The notes under the pieces are model-generated. The model ran no database searches, was not told the DNA's origin, and saw nothing but the letters and a program-made list of their open reading frames with translations. From contig NZ_JACJUG010000002.1 of assembly GCF_014174515.1 (NCBI RefSeq), positions 124,001 to 188,000 on the forward strand: 64,000 nt of DNA, in the 5' to 3' direction. The position numbers and the translations under genes are program-made. The DNA comes from Mitsuaria sp. WAJ17 (GTDB lineage Bacteria; Pseudomonadota; Gammaproteobacteria; Burkholderiales; Burkholderiaceae_C). The number at the start of each line of letters is the position of its first letter. Within the stretch, counting starts at the first letter, position 1. Shown piece after piece: positions 8,696-16,167 of the stretch.

Positions 8696-9237
8696 GGATT
8701 CGCAAACTATTCAGCCAGGTGGAGGAGATCCAGGAAGAGCAGGGGCGGCGCGTTGGACGGCCGATTCGCCGTGTGGTCACGGCTGCCGTGTTGGAGAACG
8801 AGTACGCCGGTCGCTGGCAGGAAGACCTGTCAGCGCTCTATGGCCTCGGTCGTGATCTCGGCCAGCAGCTGACTGCCTCCGCGCTGCAGCTGCTGGGCGG
8901 GGAGGCGGCCATCGTGGAGGCCTATGGCAAGGGAGCCATCGTGGGGACCTCCGGGGAGGTGGAGCATGCCGCAGCTCTGTTGCACCCCCTGTTCGGCAAG
9001 GCCGTACGGGCTCGCCTAATGCAGGCTCTGGCCGTGATGCCCTCGACCGTGAAGCGTGCGGCACCGGGGGCCGTTCTGGATGTGCCCGTCCACAACATCC
9101 TGGATCCCTGGAGTTTTGACCACTTCGATGCCGTCAGTTTTTCGATCGCAGACGCGCCATTGCCGCGGGAAATCGTAGTGGCCCTGGTGCTGTCGGAAGG
9201 CGGTCGACCACTGGCCCGCATACAACCGCAGCATTAG
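8692..9237 (+). CDS. AA_synth-family protein (PF06684-like)
   Basis: A 181-residue protein that I recognise as the so-called amino acid synthesis family (DUF1185/PF06684), whose biochemical role is not settled. Landmarks are an N-terminal VEEIQEEQGR, the central glycine-rich KGAIVGTSGEVEHAAALLHP and a C-terminal DHFDAVSF segment. There is no signal peptide, so it is cytoplasmic. The start overlaps the amidase stop (ATGA). To my knowledge such genes often sit beside amidases or hydantoinase-like enzymes, which fits here. Confidence 0.8.
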   Translation: MRIRKLFSQVEEIQEEQGRRVGRPIRRVVTAAVLENEYAGRWQEDLSALYGLGRDLGQQLTASALQLLGGEAAIVEAYGKGAIVGTSGEVEHAAALLHPLFGKAVRARLMQALAVMPSTVKRAAPGAVLDVPVHNILDPWSFDHFDAVSFSIADAPLPREIVVALVLSEGGRPLARIQPQH

Positions 9238-9317
9238 GAGGTGAAGGCCTTGCAACGCCCTGATGCCGGTTGGGCCTACGGTATCATCCCTCGCAGCCAG
9301 AACAGCCGGGAGCGGCG

Positions 9318-10151
9318 GTGACGAATAAACAGGTTGCGCAGCGCGGCCTCAAAAGAGGGGACTTGGTCGTTGAGGAAATCAAGCGCTGGATCACCGGCCG
9401 GAACTTGAACCCTGGCGAGAAGCTGCCCAAGGAAGCCGAGTTGCAGGAAATGTTCGGCGTAAGCCGGGGCACCATGCGTGAGGCCCTGAAGGCGCTGGAG
9501 GTCCAGGGCCTGATCCGGCTCAGCACCGGGCCGGCCGGCGGTGCCACCATCGAACGGGTCACACTGGATCGGACCTTCCAGTTCCTCCAGAACTACCTCT
9601 TCTTCCAGGACATCACCATCGGGGACATCTATGCGCTGCGCCGCATGCTGGAACCCGAGATGGCGGCACTGGCTGTGCCGCATCTCAGCGAGGCCGACCT
9701 CGAAGCCCTGGAGCGCAGCATCGAGATCTCCAACCCGAGCCAGGACAACGCCCATTCGGCCGCGATGCAGCGCGTCGAGGACCTGCACTTCCATGACATC
9801 CTGGCCGAGGCCTGCCCCAATCCCTTCCTGCGCTTCCAGTGCAGGCTGATCAATCGCATGCTGGAGACCATGGTGGTCTCTTCGCTGCATGCCACGCAGG
9901 ACGAACATCAGCGTCTGGGCGAGGCGGCCTGGCGGGCTCACCGCAAGATTCTCGCCGCCGCTCGCAAGTCAGATGCCGACCAGGTGCGCAAGCTGATGCT
10001 GGCCCATATCGTCGAGAATCAGCGGCATCTGGATCTGCTGCAGGCCGGCCTTCGCAGTCGCCTGGTCCTGGACTCCGAACTGCGTTTGGGAGCCGGCCTG
10101 CCGGTGGCGGGGGATCCGTCCCTGCTGCTGCGCAGGCAAGCCAAGGCTTGA
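9318..10151 (+). CDS. GntR-family regulator with FCD domain
   Basis: Transcription factor of 277 residues from a GTG at 9318 with a nearby gggagcgg; a TTG at 9270 is an alternative. A winged helix occupies about residues 10–80 (PKEAELQEMFGVSRGTMREALK, then a wing with GPAGG). An all-helical FCD ligand-binding domain occupies about 100–235, with likely metal-binding histidines in LHFHDIL, AWRAHRKI and LAHIVENQRH. As the last gene of the amide-uptake operon it probably controls this operon, the porin and perhaps the first amidase through TGATCA-centred palindromes. Confidence 0.9.
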   Translation: MTNKQVAQRGLKRGDLVVEEIKRWITGRNLNPGEKLPKEAELQEMFGVSRGTMREALKALEVQGLIRLSTGPAGGATIERVTLDRTFQFLQNYLFFQDITIGDIYALRRMLEPEMAALAVPHLSEADLEALERSIEISNPSQDNAHSAAMQRVEDLHFHDILAEACPNPFLRFQCRLINRMLETMVVSSLHATQDEHQRLGEAAWRAHRKILAAARKSDADQVRKLMLAHIVENQRHLDLLQAGLRSRLVLDSELRLGAGLPVAGDPSLLLRRQAKA

Positions 10152-10220
10152 GCGGCACGGGCGGTCGTGCCAGAGGCCTGATGCTCCGTGCCGCAACTGC
10201 AGCCGGGGCACCCGCCGTGC

Positions 10221-11423
10221 TTACGCCAGTATGGCGTCCTCGGCGCCCTGGCGCTGCTGCAAACGTGTGACCATCAGGCGTTGCATGTCGCCGGTGCCCT
10301 CGAGGATGTCGTAGGCCTTGGCGTCGCGGTAGAAGCGCTCGAACACAGGATGCCCATGCAGGCCCTCGAGTCCCACGGTCTGGAGGACGGTCTCGGCGAT
10401 CTCCATGGCGATGCGTGAGGCAAAGGCCTTGGCCATGGACGAATCCCTGGACACCGGCAGGCCTTGCTCATGCCTCCACGCGGCCTTGTGGCACAGGAGC
10501 CGGGCCGCGCAGATCTTGCCGCTGATGCCGCTGAGCATGGCGGCCACCTGCTGGCGTCCCCAGTGGGCGGGCTGCGGGCTGGCGGCGTCCAGAAAGCGCA
10601 TGAGCTCGTCGCGAGCCCGGGCGCAGCTGCCGATGATCACGGAAGACAGTACGGGCCGGAAATAGTCCCAGGAGCTCTGCGCGCCGGAGAAGGCATCATG
10701 AAGCCGGCTCTCATCCCCGCGCTGCAGCAGGCTCTCGTGGGGCACCAGGCAGTCGGAGTAGGACAGCACGGCCAACTGGCTGCCCCGCAATCCCAGCATT
10801 TTCTCCAGGCGTACCACCTGGAAGCCGGGCGTGCGGGAGTCAACGGCAAAGGCTCGTACGCCAAAGCGTCCCCGGCCCTTGTCCAGCGTGGCGAAAGTGA
10901 CCACGAAGTCGGCCCGCGCCCCATTGGTGATGAAACACTTGGTGCCATTCAGTACATAGCCTTCGCTGCAGGCCCGGGCGCTGGTGCGCAGGGCGGTGGC
11001 GTCGGAACCGGTGTCCGGTTCGGTGATGGCAAAGCCACCCCAGACCGGGACATCGCGCTGGAAGCGGCTGAACAGCGCACGCTGCTGCTCCTGCGAGGCC
11101 AGCGCCAGCAAGGGCGGCGTGGACAGGCCGGGGCCGGGCAGGGCGAGTGCCAGCGCCGGGTCGGCATGGCCCAACTGCTCCATCAGCAGCACCCGCTGCA
11201 TGAGCGGCCACAGACCCTCGTCGCCCCCATGCTCAGGCGGCACGAGATTGAGGTTCAGGGCCCTCACATGGACCTGCTTCCAGAAGCCGGACGGGATGTC
11301 TCCTGTCGCATCGACGGCGGCCGCGTGCTGCCGCATGGCGCTGCAGAGGTCCTGCATTGACAGACCCATGCCGTTCAGCCTTTGCTGCAGCTGGTCGAGT
11401 TGCAAGTCGGTATTCAGGTTCAT
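10221..11423 (-). CDS. Acyl-CoA dehydrogenase beside the AHL synthase
   Basis: FAD-dependent acyl-CoA dehydrogenase of 400 residues. Recognisable parts are FAITEPDTGSDA, LNGTKCFITNGARADF and a C-terminal DILEGTGDMQRLMV. The catalytic-base region was not assigned with certainty. It starts 15 bases after luxI with a good ribosome site (aaagga), so the two are almost surely co-transcribed. It could desaturate an acyl-CoA or acyl-ACP used by the synthase or by the biosynthetic cluster. Ordinary catabolic use is possible, though no other beta-oxidation gene is adjacent. Confidence 0.88.
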   Translation of the reverse strand: MNLNTDLQLDQLQQRLNGMGLSMQDLCSAMRQHAAAVDATGDIPSGFWKQVHVRALNLNLVPPEHGGDEGLWPLMQRVLLMEQLGHADPALALALPGPGLSTPPLLALASQEQQRALFSRFQRDVPVWGGFAITEPDTGSDATALRTSARACSEGYVLNGTKCFITNGARADFVVTFATLDKGRGRFGVRAFAVDSRTPGFQVVRLEKMLGLRGSQLAVLSYSDCLVPHESLLQRGDESRLHDAFSGAQSSWDYFRPVLSSVIIGSCARARDELMRFLDAASPQPAHWGRQQVAAMLSGISGKICAARLLCHKAAWRHEQGLPVSRDSSMAKAFASRIAMEIAETVLQTVGLEGLHGHPVFERFYRDAKAYDILEGTGDMQRLMVTRLQQRQGAEDAILA

Positions 11424-11438
11424 GGGGAAGGTCCTTTC

Positions 11439-12077
11439 TCAGGCGGGCTGAGCATGGGCGGGCTGGGCCCGCATTGAGGAAGCCTCGGGGCACAGGCGAT
11501 GAGGCTGGCGGGTGCGCAGGCGGACGCTGGCCAGCGCGTCCTCGCTGAGCCGCAGGCGCAGGGCGATGACGGGGACGCCGCCCAGCAATCGCGCAGGGCC
11601 GCAGCGTTCATAGCTCCAGCCCATGCCCATCACGACGCGGCGAGCATGGTCCTCGCTCATCACCGCCAGCATCTGGTGGATGCCGTGGTCCAGCCCGTAT
11701 TCCAGGCAGGCGGCGACCAGCTCGGCGACGGACTGGCCGCGTTCGTGCGGCCCGAGTTCAGGGTCGGTGCCCAGGCGCGAGACTTCCCAGGTCTTTGGGG
11801 ACCGCGGCGGCGGGAAGGGGCCCAGCAGATCGGCCCAGAGCTTCTCGATCATGTAGGGTGCTGTCGTGGGCAAAAGCCGTAGCAGGCCCGCGATGCGACC
11901 ATTGGCTGCGCGGCTGACCAGGTGGACGGTAACGTCGGTGTCGAACTGGTCACGTTCCAGCTGCTGCTGGCAATGAAGTTGCCAGCCGGCGTGCTGGACG
12001 AAGACACGGTAGCGGAAGTGGTAAAGCTCTCGTGCCACGGGAGAATCGGCAGGCAAGGCTTGATGGACTTCAATCAT
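11439..12077 (-). CDS. LuxI-family acyl-homoserine lactone synthase
   Basis: A 212-residue autoinducer synthase. Conserved LuxI positions are present: FRYRVFV (Arg and Phe), Trp in AGW, the Asp pair in DQFDTD, Arg in GLLRLLPT and the Glu/Arg of WEVSRLG. The ATG at 12077 has a gggag ribosome site; an upstream extension to 12176 lacks one and is not LuxI-like. The acyl chain cannot be read from sequence. It lies downstream of luxR and immediately upstream of an acyl-CoA dehydrogenase. A dyad at 12122–12141 may be the regulator site. Confidence 0.93.
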   Translation of the reverse strand: MIEVHQALPADSPVARELYHFRYRVFVQHAGWQLHCQQQLERDQFDTDVTVHLVSRAANGRIAGLLRLLPTTAPYMIEKLWADLLGPFPPPRSPKTWEVSRLGTDPELGPHERGQSVAELVAACLEYGLDHGIHQMLAVMSEDHARRVVMGMGWSYERCGPARLLGGVPVIALRLRLSEDALASVRLRTRQPHRLCPEASSMRAQPAHAQPA

Positions 12078-12638
12078 GGAGGGCTCCCAGAGGTATGCGA
12101 GGGATGCTAGGAACAACGCACCTGGGTGGGCACCTACCCAGTCAGATAGCTTGAACAGGGGCAGCACCCCGCGCACCGGGAGTCCAGGGGCAAATGCGGC
12201 ATGCGACCCGGCGGCTTCACCGGTCGGAGCGCGTGGGTTTGCATGGCGTCTGCAAGCTCACTGAGTTGGAAATGGGCAGACAAAGCAGTCCCCGCTGACG
12301 ACGGGCGCAGCGGCGCGGGATCGGCCCGGCCCCTTGAGCTTCGCCGTGGCGATGCGGCGTGAGGTGTCGCCCGCCGACGCTCGGGCCGCGTCAGCGTCGA
12401 TGCGCCTTCGCCGCCATGGATTCGGCATCATGGCCTGCGTGTGAGTGGGTGTCGGCGCAGACGGCCGGCCGCAAGGACGTCCCCCTCGAGGCAATGAGGG
12501 GCGCATGCGTTGGGCGAGGGCCAGGCCAGGATTGGTGTCGCGGGCTGCCCTGCAGCAGGTGGCTGGGGGCAGGGGGCCTACCAGCGGGCTTGGCAACTTG
12601 AGCAGGTGGCCGCGCGGGGGCCACTGCTGCAGCGGGAC
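12078..12638. other. 561-base luxR–luxI intergenic region
   Basis: A non-coding stretch between the luxR remnant and luxI. Short reading frames exist on both strands, but none has a ribosome site or recognisable protein character, and no RsaL- or RsaM-like gene is visible. The only structure seen is the dyad 45 bases upstream of luxI. Confidence 0.6.
12122..12141 (-). promoter_or_regulatory. Candidate LuxR-type operator before luxI
   Basis: A 20-base dyad, CTGGGT…ACCCAG, with 16 of 20 positions symmetric and perfect 6-base arms, ending 45 bases upstream of the luxI start. Length and position suit a lux-type box activating luxI. The spacing of the CTG and CAG ends is 14 bases, not the canonical 10, so the assignment is tentative. 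Confidence 0.4.
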
Positions 12639-13367
12639 TCAGGGCAGGTGGATCAAGCCCAGGCTGGCTGCGCGGACAGCCGCCGTCACCCGACTGGCGG
12701 TATCGAACTTGCGCATGGCGTTCTTCAGATGGAAATTGACAGTGTGCTCGGACACTGCCATCAGCTGCCCGATGTCCCAGGACGATTTGCCCTGCGCCAC
12801 CCAGCCCAGGCATTCGCTCTCACGGGGTGTCAGGCCGATCGTCGAAACCTGTGCCGGCGAGCCGCAGATCGCTGAGTATCACGAATGGAAGACGACCGCC
12901 ATCACCTGGGCCTGGGTGCGGGTCTGCGCGGTCGCAGCCACCTGGGAGCAGTCGGGCCTCCGCGAGGCCAGGGTCGTCAGGAAGACCTTCCCCCATGGCT
13001 CGTGGATCGGAATGGAAAGACCCTCGCGCAGCCCGGCGTCTCGGGCTTCTTCCAGGACGATCAATTCACTTTGACAATCGACCTGAAGGTCTCGCCATTG
13101 GTAGGGGGTGGCAGTGGCCCGGGCATGGCGGATGACGGGGTCCTTGCGGAAGTAGTCCCGGTGAAGGTAACGGCTTACCCAATGATCCGGATAGTTTGAG
13201 GCCAGGACGCGATGCTCTGGCGCCGATGCCGATCCTGTGCCCGCCACGGCTTCCCAGTAGCTGAGGGAATAGTGATCAAAACTCAAACGACCGACTGCCC
13301 GCTCGAAGGCCTCCAGCAGGGCGGCCACGTTGTCGGCCTGATTGGCTTCTTCAATGAATGCGCGCAT
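12639..13367 (-). pseudogene. LuxR-family regulator interrupted by an in-frame TGA
   Basis: A full-length LuxR homologue (242 codons) with one in-frame TGA at 12879–12881. Codons 1–162 encode the autoinducer-binding domain with invariant-type residues: Trp and Tyr of HWVSRYLHRDYF, Asp-Pro in RKDPV, Trp in PYQW and Gly in GLREGLS. After the stop the same frame continues for 79 codons with an intact DNA-binding domain, LTPRESECLGW, SEHTVNFHLKNAMRK and a normal terminus. Start at 13367 has gggag upstream. A CGA-to-TGA change would explain it. It may be inactive, read through, or a sequence error; an isolated ligand-binding domain could also act as a competitor. Confidence 0.85.
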
Positions 13368-13466
13368 GAGAGACTCCCACAACACATTGAGCGGCCAGGG
13401 CGTTCTTTCGACGATTCCCGTGCGCGCTCGCAAGCCCTCCGGTGAGCTGCGTATCGATGGCCGTCA

Positions 13467-13499
13467 GTTCGCGGCCTGTTCGCGGCCTGTTCGCGGTCT
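13467..13499. repeat. Three tandem 11-base repeats upstream of luxR
   Basis: GTTCGCGGCCT occurs twice in tandem and a third time with one change (GTTCGCGGTCT), about 100 bases upstream of the luxR start. An 11-base period is about one helical turn, so it could be a protein-binding array, or simple slippage. It lies in the 208-base gap between the ketosynthase-like gene and luxR. Confidence 0.6.
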
Positions 13500-13575
13500 T
13501 TCCGCACCGACGCATCGACACGCCATTCGCACTGCGCGGCGTGCCAGCTCACCGGCGGGAGGCTAGCACTTCCCG

Positions 13576-14559
13576 TCAGCCTTTCGGGGATCTCCCCGCT
13601 TGAAATGATTGACAGTTGCCAAGCGCCATGGTTGCAAAGGAACCGTTGTTGCCCGACATGAAGAAGAGCAGGTTCTCCCTGGCATCCAGGGTATGACGGT
13701 TCCATAGATCCAGCAGATTGATGACCACGTCGCAGCACATGACGTGGCCATGCTCGCCGATATTCGCAGTGAATACCCAGTCCACTGGCATGTGCAAGCT
13801 ACCCGCCAGCCGCTCGAACACATGCCTGTCCAGGTTGACGGGCAGCAGGTGGCGGAAGTCTTCCAGGGGCAGCCGGCTGGCCTGGGCCGTGCGGCTGATC
13901 AGGCGGTGGGCGACCAGGCCGTAGAGCGCGCGGTACTCGTGGATGCGGGCCTGCGGGCGCCGGAAGCCGCCATGATGCCGGCCATCGACATGCCCTTCGA
14001 AAGCCAGCGGCCGGTTGAAGGGATGGTGGCGGGACAGCAGCAGGGCGCAGGCTCCGTCGCTCTCGAAGGAAAAGGTGCCGACCTCGCGGTAGCGCTCGCC
14101 GCAGACCCGGTCGGCGCTGACCAGCAGCACTCGGTTCACTTGGGGCTCTGCCAGGAACAGGCTGCGCATGACGCGCAGGGCGGCCAGGAGGCTGGCGCAG
14201 TTCTGTCCTGTCATGGCGAAGCTGCTAGCCCGGCCCAGGCCGAAGCTGGCGGCCAGCCGGGCTGGCAGGCTGGAAGGGGCAGCGGGCGTGCTGGTTGGCA
14301 GCGAATGGACGTAGATCAGCAGGTCGATCGACGCAGGGTCGATCTGGTGGCTTTCGAACAGGGCGCCCAGGGCCCGCGAGGCCAGCTGCTCCACCGTGGC
14401 CTCGCCGGCGTGGTGGAAGTAGCGCATGCCGTTGTCATGCAGGATCTGCAGCGTCTCGTCGGGGACGGTATGGGTCCTCGCCCAGTCTTCCACCGAGACG
14501 CGAGGCGGCAGGTAATGGCTGGCGGCCTCGATGCCGAAGGCGGTGCGCGGCGCGCTCAT
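13576..14559 (-). CDS. KAS III-like (FabH-fold) protein, Cys-containing partner A2
   Basis: A 327-residue thiolase-fold ketosynthase III-like protein. The nucleophile region TGQNCASLLAAL gives Cys121. The usual FabH PHQAN motif reads PVNLD here, so the His is not conserved, and the Asn motif is replaced by a Gly-His (GEHGHV). It overlaps the upstream 346-residue KAS-like gene by 4 bases (ATGA), suggesting equal production and a heterodimer, as in PqsB/PqsC. The substrate is unknown. Housekeeping FabH is unlikely given the altered residues and the cluster context. Confidence 0.85.
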   Translation of the reverse strand: MSAPRTAFGIEAASHYLPPRVSVEDWARTHTVPDETLQILHDNGMRYFHHAGEATVEQLASRALGALFESHQIDPASIDLLIYVHSLPTSTPAAPSSLPARLAASFGLGRASSFAMTGQNCASLLAALRVMRSLFLAEPQVNRVLLVSADRVCGERYREVGTFSFESDGACALLLSRHHPFNRPLAFEGHVDGRHHGGFRRPQARIHEYRALYGLVAHRLISRTAQASRLPLEDFRHLLPVNLDRHVFERLAGSLHMPVDWVFTANIGEHGHVMCCDVVINLLDLWNRHTLDARENLLFFMSGNNGSFATMALGNCQSFQAGRSPKG

Positions 14560-15596
14560 CGCTGCGCCTCCTTGTCAGCCTGGGCCTGGCCCAGCAGGCA
14601 GCAGGCCGCCTCGCCCTGCAGTCCGACGCCCCACAGCAGGCCCATCTGACCGCGCTGAGCCGGCCCGCCGTGGCGCAGTTCATGCAGGTTCGCCAGTGCC
14701 TCGGCCGAGGCCAGGTGGCCGTTGCGCTCGCCGTGCGACCTGGGGCGCAGGTGCTCCAGCCCGGCGTCCTTCAAGACCTGGGCACACAGGCTGGCGTCCA
14801 GGCGGGGCTGGACGACAAAACCAAGGTCGGCGGACGCCACGCCCTCGGTCTCGAGCAGGCCGCGGATGGCCCGCGGGACCTGCTCGCCCATCAGCCTTAG
14901 CATGGCGGGCACCGTGCTCTCGAAGGGCGAAGGCGCGTCGGGCGCATTGACGTGATGGATCTCGCCGAGCTGCCAGCCGGGTCCGCCGGCCCGCTCGATC
15001 AGCACGGCCGCCGCGCCGTCCTCGAAGACGGCTGCATGACCAAAGCTGCGCACGAAGGGGTGAATCCATTTCTCCGAGGCCACGATGAGGGCGCGCTGCA
15101 GGCCGGGCTCCTCCTGCAGCAGGGCGGTGGCCAGGCGTATGGCCATCAGTGCGCTGCACAGGTTCTGCGAGAGGCAGAACACCAGCGGCATCGTGAGGCC
15201 CAGCTCGTACTGCAGGCGGCCGGCGATTGCATCGGCAATGTCCTCGTTGGAGGTGCTGTGGCAGTAGATCAGGATGTCTATGGCCCTGTCCTTGCCGTGC
15301 CAGGTCTTGCCATGCTCTGCCAGCAGGGCGCGTGCGGCGCTCAGGGCGAGGTCCGAGGCGCTGACGCCGGGCTCGGCCATGTGCAGCAGCACGGGGGCCG
15401 GGGTGTGCATGGCCTCGACGTGGGGAAATGGTGGGTCGCCCCAGCGTCCGAAGGGCAGGTTGTACTCGCTGCCCGGTTCCGTCAGGTAGAGGCTGCCCGG
15501 GCTCCGCTGCTGCGCCCGCAGACCGTGGAACCAGGATCGGGTGTGGGGCAGGCAAAGACTGCTGCCTGTCACGGTGCATCGCCACAACTCACTCAT
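14556..15596 (-). CDS. KAS III-like protein, divergent partner A1
   Basis: A 346-residue protein with KAS III-like features (LSQNLCSALMAI, GHLASAEALANL, GLLWGVGLQGEAAC). Cys147 lies near the nucleophile site but in an altered context, one residue out in some alignments. The PHQAN motif reads VQPRLD, lacking His. Start is the ATG at 15596 after gaaggag. It pairs by an ATGA overlap with the shorter KAS-like gene. The likely role is a structural or substrate-binding subunit of a heterodimeric condensing enzyme; weak intrinsic activity cannot be excluded. Confidence 0.8.
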   Translation of the reverse strand: MSELWRCTVTGSSLCLPHTRSWFHGLRAQQRSPGSLYLTEPGSEYNLPFGRWGDPPFPHVEAMHTPAPVLLHMAEPGVSASDLALSAARALLAEHGKTWHGKDRAIDILIYCHSTSNEDIADAIAGRLQYELGLTMPLVFCLSQNLCSALMAIRLATALLQEEPGLQRALIVASEKWIHPFVRSFGHAAVFEDGAAAVLIERAGGPGWQLGEIHHVNAPDAPSPFESTVPAMLRLMGEQVPRAIRGLLETEGVASADLGFVVQPRLDASLCAQVLKDAGLEHLRPRSHGERNGHLASAEALANLHELRHGGPAQRGQMGLLWGVGLQGEAACCLLGQAQADKEAQR

Positions 15597-15639
15597 CACA
15601 ACTCCTTCGAATGCACGAGAAACCCACGCTGGCGAATCT

Positions 15640-16167
15640 CTAGGACTGTCGGTAAAAGCGTTCGGGCAGCAGCTCCAGGTGCACGCGCCCCAGAAGGCGC
15701 CCGCCCAAACGGTGGCAGGCCTGCTGCACGCCGAAGACCTGGAAGCCCAAGTCCTGCAGAAGACGCAGTGAGCGCTCATTGGTTTCCACGGCCCAGGCGT
15801 TGACGGAGCAACGGCCGAGCCGGTCAAAGCCCTCATGCAGCAGAGCCCGGCTGGCCTCCGCCGTGATGCCTCGATAGGCTGAACGCCAGCGGTCGCGCAC
15901 CACCCAGAAGTGCGCGGATCCGAAGGGGTGCTGCACCTCGCTCAGCACCACGATGCCAAGGGGCGCGTCAGTCCCCTGCTCACCGAAGACTTTCATGCAG
16001 TACTGCGGGCTGCGGGCCATCAGGGTCAGCGCGACCGTGCTGACTTGCTGGCGGCCCTGGCCGAAGTCGAACCAGCCGTGGACGGCAGGGTCCGCCATCC
16101 AGCCATGCACCCGGGCCAGGTCGTCCGACCTGGGACTGCGTAGAAAGAAGCGTGCAGGCGTGCTCAC
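15640..16167 (-). CDS. GNAT-family N-acetyltransferase
   Basis: A 175-residue acyl-CoA-dependent N-acyltransferase of the RimJ/RimL-like group. It starts at a GTG that overlaps the dehydrogenase stop (GTGA), and the protein opens with STPARFFLRSPRSDD. The acetyl-CoA-binding region is around FWVVRDRWRSAYRGITAEA, followed by NERSLRLLQDLGFQ, the C-terminal family motif. In this cluster, which appears to make an amine-bearing acyl-ACP, it is a candidate for acylating or masking a free amine; that role is inferred. Confidence 0.85.
   Translation of the reverse strand: MSTPARFFLRSPRSDDLARVHGWMADPAVHGWFDFGQGRQQVSTVALTLMARSPQYCMKVFGEQGTDAPLGIVVLSEVQHPFGSAHFWVVRDRWRSAYRGITAEASRALLHEGFDRLGRCSVNAWAVETNERSLRLLQDLGFQVFGVQQACHRLGGRLLGRVHLELLPERFYRQS

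Noticed and set aside
12258..12596. Reading frames in the luxR–luxI gap as an RsaL-like gene
   Set aside because: No ribosome site and low-complexity Pro/Arg/Ala composition in all frames.
12879..12881. The luxR TGA as a selenocysteine codon
   Set aside because: LuxR proteins are not selenoproteins, and no selenocysteine-specific stem-loop was seen after the codon.
13532..13547. CTG-N10-CAG upstream of luxR as a canonical lux box
   Set aside because: Beyond the two triplets the halves match at only a few positions, and such triplet spacing is common by chance in G+C-rich DNA.
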